Origin: CAXXOK01 sp963666755
GTDB taxonomy: Bacteria; Bacillota; Clostridia; Christensenellales; Aristaeellaceae
Assembly (NCBI GenBank): GCA_963666755.2
Contig: CAXXGW010000008.1
Span: 1 to 64,000 of the forward strand
Direction: 5' to 3'
DNA length: 64,000 nucleotides
Under the pieces are notes generated by a model, which worked only from the letters and a program-made list of their open reading frames with translations, searched no databases and was not told the origin of the DNA. Positions 62,897 through 64,000 of this stretch are shown one piece after another. The position numbers and the translations under genes are program-made. Position 1 is the first letter of the stretch. The number at the start of each line of letters is the position of its first letter.

Positions 62897-63524
62897 AGAT
62901 TCCATGCTGCTGTATGTCGTGACCGACCGTTCCTGGCTCGGAAATAATTCCTTGGAAGCCCAGGTGGAGGAGATCATCAAAGCGGGCGCGACGTTTCTGC
63001 AGCTCCGCGAAAAGGAACTGTCCGACGGCGAATTCCTTGAGGAAGCCAACCGGATCAAAAAGATAACTGATGCGTATAAGATCCCTTTTATTATCAATGA
63101 TAATATCGATATCGCCCTTGCCTGCAATGCCGACGGCGTGCACGTCGGGCAGGAGGATATGGACGCCTCAGGTGTGCGAAGCCTGATAGGCCCTTCTAAG
63201 ATACTCGGCGTATCGGTGCAGACGCTGGAGCAGGCGCTGGAAGCCGAAAAGAGCGGCGCGGACTACCTCGGCGTAGGAGCCGTCTTCCCCACGTCCACAA
63301 AGCTCGACGCGGCGGACGTATCTATGGACGAACTCAAAAAGATTTGTGAAAGCGTATCCATCCCCGTCGTCGCAATCGGCGGCATCAGCGAAAAGAACAT
63401 ACTGGAGCTTAGCGGCTGCGGCCTTGCGGGCGTTGCCGTCATCTCGGCAATCTTCGCGAAACCCGACGTATCGGCCGCCACAAAAGAACTCCTTGCGCTT
63501 GCGAAAAAGATGGCGGCGTCATGA
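62883..63524 (+). CDS. thiE: Thiamine-phosphate synthase
   Basis: 213 residues, TIM barrel. LYVVTDRSWLG, ATFLQLREKELSD, FIINDNIDIALACNADGVHVGQEDM, LGVSVQTLEQA, DYLGVGAVFPTSTK and VVAIGGIS are the canonical ThiE blocks for joining HMP-PP and thiazole phosphate. TTG 62883 has GGGGG 8 nt upstream and overlaps thiM; ATG 62904 is an alternative. Its stop overlaps the next gene by ATGA. Confidence 0.95.
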   Translation: MKADKDSMLLYVVTDRSWLGNNSLEAQVEEIIKAGATFLQLREKELSDGEFLEEANRIKKITDAYKIPFIINDNIDIALACNADGVHVGQEDMDASGVRSLIGPSKILGVSVQTLEQALEAEKSGADYLGVGAVFPTSTKLDAADVSMDELKKICESVSIPVVAIGGISEKNILELSGCGLAGVAVISAIFAKPDVSAATKELLALAKKMAAS

Positions 63525-64000
63525 AATGCAAAGGCGCGATATTCGATATGGACGGTACGCTCATTGATTCCATGACCCTTTGGGACAATCTCGGCGAACT
63601 GTACGTAAAGAAACAGGGCAAAAGCCCGGAAGCGGGCCTGACGGAGAAATTGAAATCCATGAGCCTGCCCCAGTCGGCGCAGTATCTCAAAAAGCGCTAT
63701 GCCCTCCCCTATACCGAAAGAGAAATCATTGAGCAGGTCGACACGCTGATTGCATACGAATATAGGAACGAAATCCCGCTCAAGCCGTACGCAGCCTCCT
63801 TTCTGGAAAAGCTAAAGAAAGACGGCGTGAAAATGTGCGTCGCTACGGCGACAAACTATCCCCTTGCAAAAGGCGCGCTCGACAGGCTCGGCGTTTTAAA
63901 CTATTTTGATTTCATACTGACCTGCACCGAAGCGGGCCTAAGTAAGGACGGCCCGGAATTCTACCTAATGGCGCTTGAGAAGCTCGGCACAGCCAAAGCG
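63521..64000 (+). CDS. HAD-superfamily phosphatase in the thiamine operon, 3' end beyond window
   Basis: 160 codons visible. Motif I AIFDMDGTLIDSM, helical cap, motif II CVATATN, then GLSKDGPEFYLMALEKLG (motif III Lys), of the beta-phosphoglucomutase-like group. ATG 63521 overlaps the thiE stop (ATGA), so it is translationally coupled. In this position it may dephosphorylate thiamine phosphate or a precursor; this is inferred from context only. Confidence 0.8.
   Translation, partial: MKCKGAIFDMDGTLIDSMTLWDNLGELYVKKQGKSPEAGLTEKLKSMSLPQSAQYLKKRYALPYTEREIIEQVDTLIAYEYRNEIPLKPYAASFLEKLKKDGVKMCVATATNYPLAKGALDRLGVLNYFDFILTCTEAGLSKDGPEFYLMALEKLGTAKA

Overview
The window reads as chromosomal DNA of an anaerobic, Gram-positive-type bacterium, most likely a clostridial member of the Bacillota. 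This is inferred from AGGAGG-type ribosome binding sites with frequent TTG and GTG starts, TTGACA/TATAAT promoters, a BlaI/M56 (MecR1-like) locus, many lipoproteins, an oxygen-sensitive ferredoxin-type aldo/keto reductase and a TPP riboswitch upstream of a thiamine salvage operon. There are no rRNA or tRNA genes, no CRISPR array and no transposase that I can recognise. Base composition is mixed, with two clearly AT-rich patches at about 7.68-10.25 kb and 35.2-35.75 kb.

Layout. 1-7.4 kb: the 3'-truncated end of an MgtA-type P-ATPase, two decayed fragments (HAD, HD-GYP), a zinc-ribbon membrane protein, an EamA exporter, a methyltransferase, a RemA-like protein, an OsmC-like protein, and a divergent SLOG/XRE pair sharing four identical palindromes. 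7.4-10.7 kb: an AT-rich two-gene cassette (metallophosphoesterase plus HAD phosphatase) between inverted copies of a dispersed repeat. 10.7-20.1 kb: a hydroxyacid or sugar-acid cluster with two D-2-hydroxyacid dehydrogenases, two divergent LarA-family (DUF2088) proteins, a UxaA-family dehydratase, two lipoproteins and a 127-bp tandem repeat. 20.5-25.2 kb: SDR, SatD, DUF3307, DUF554 and Maf. 25.6-33 kb: a soluble multi-PAS/GAF hybrid histidine kinase, a HAD phosphatase and a probable frameshifted beta-propeller protein. 33.4-38.2 kb: a ferredoxin-type aldo/keto reductase followed by several frameshifted genes. 38.2-42 kb: REP-like elements and a ribose-type ABC transporter. 42-44.7 kb: DUF421, ICMT, a 37-residue Lys-rich peptide, an orphan RNA polymerase omega subunit and an orphan Phd antitoxin.

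45-57 kb is the most distinctive part. A BlaI-type repressor with its own promoter and operator precedes two M56 (BlaR1/MecR1-like) sensor peptidases that are each fused to a DUF6034-like extracytoplasmic module. Three stand-alone lipoproteins carrying the same module follow, then an orphan amino-acid-type binding protein. All five modules share near-identical 5' and 3' parts with divergent centres. I infer an amplified envelope-sensing system in which BlaI and the M56 proteins respond to, or process, a family of variable surface lipoproteins.

57-64 kb: a possible small RNA with its own terminator, a methyltransferase with a 203-bp inverted-repeat leader, a metallopeptidase, a decayed CBO0543-like gene, and the thiamine operon (TPP riboswitch, cytX, thiM, thiE, HAD).

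A caution for the whole window: at least ten single-base indels, nearly all in short homopolymers, break otherwise well-conserved reading frames. They may be uncorrected sequencing errors rather than real pseudogenes.
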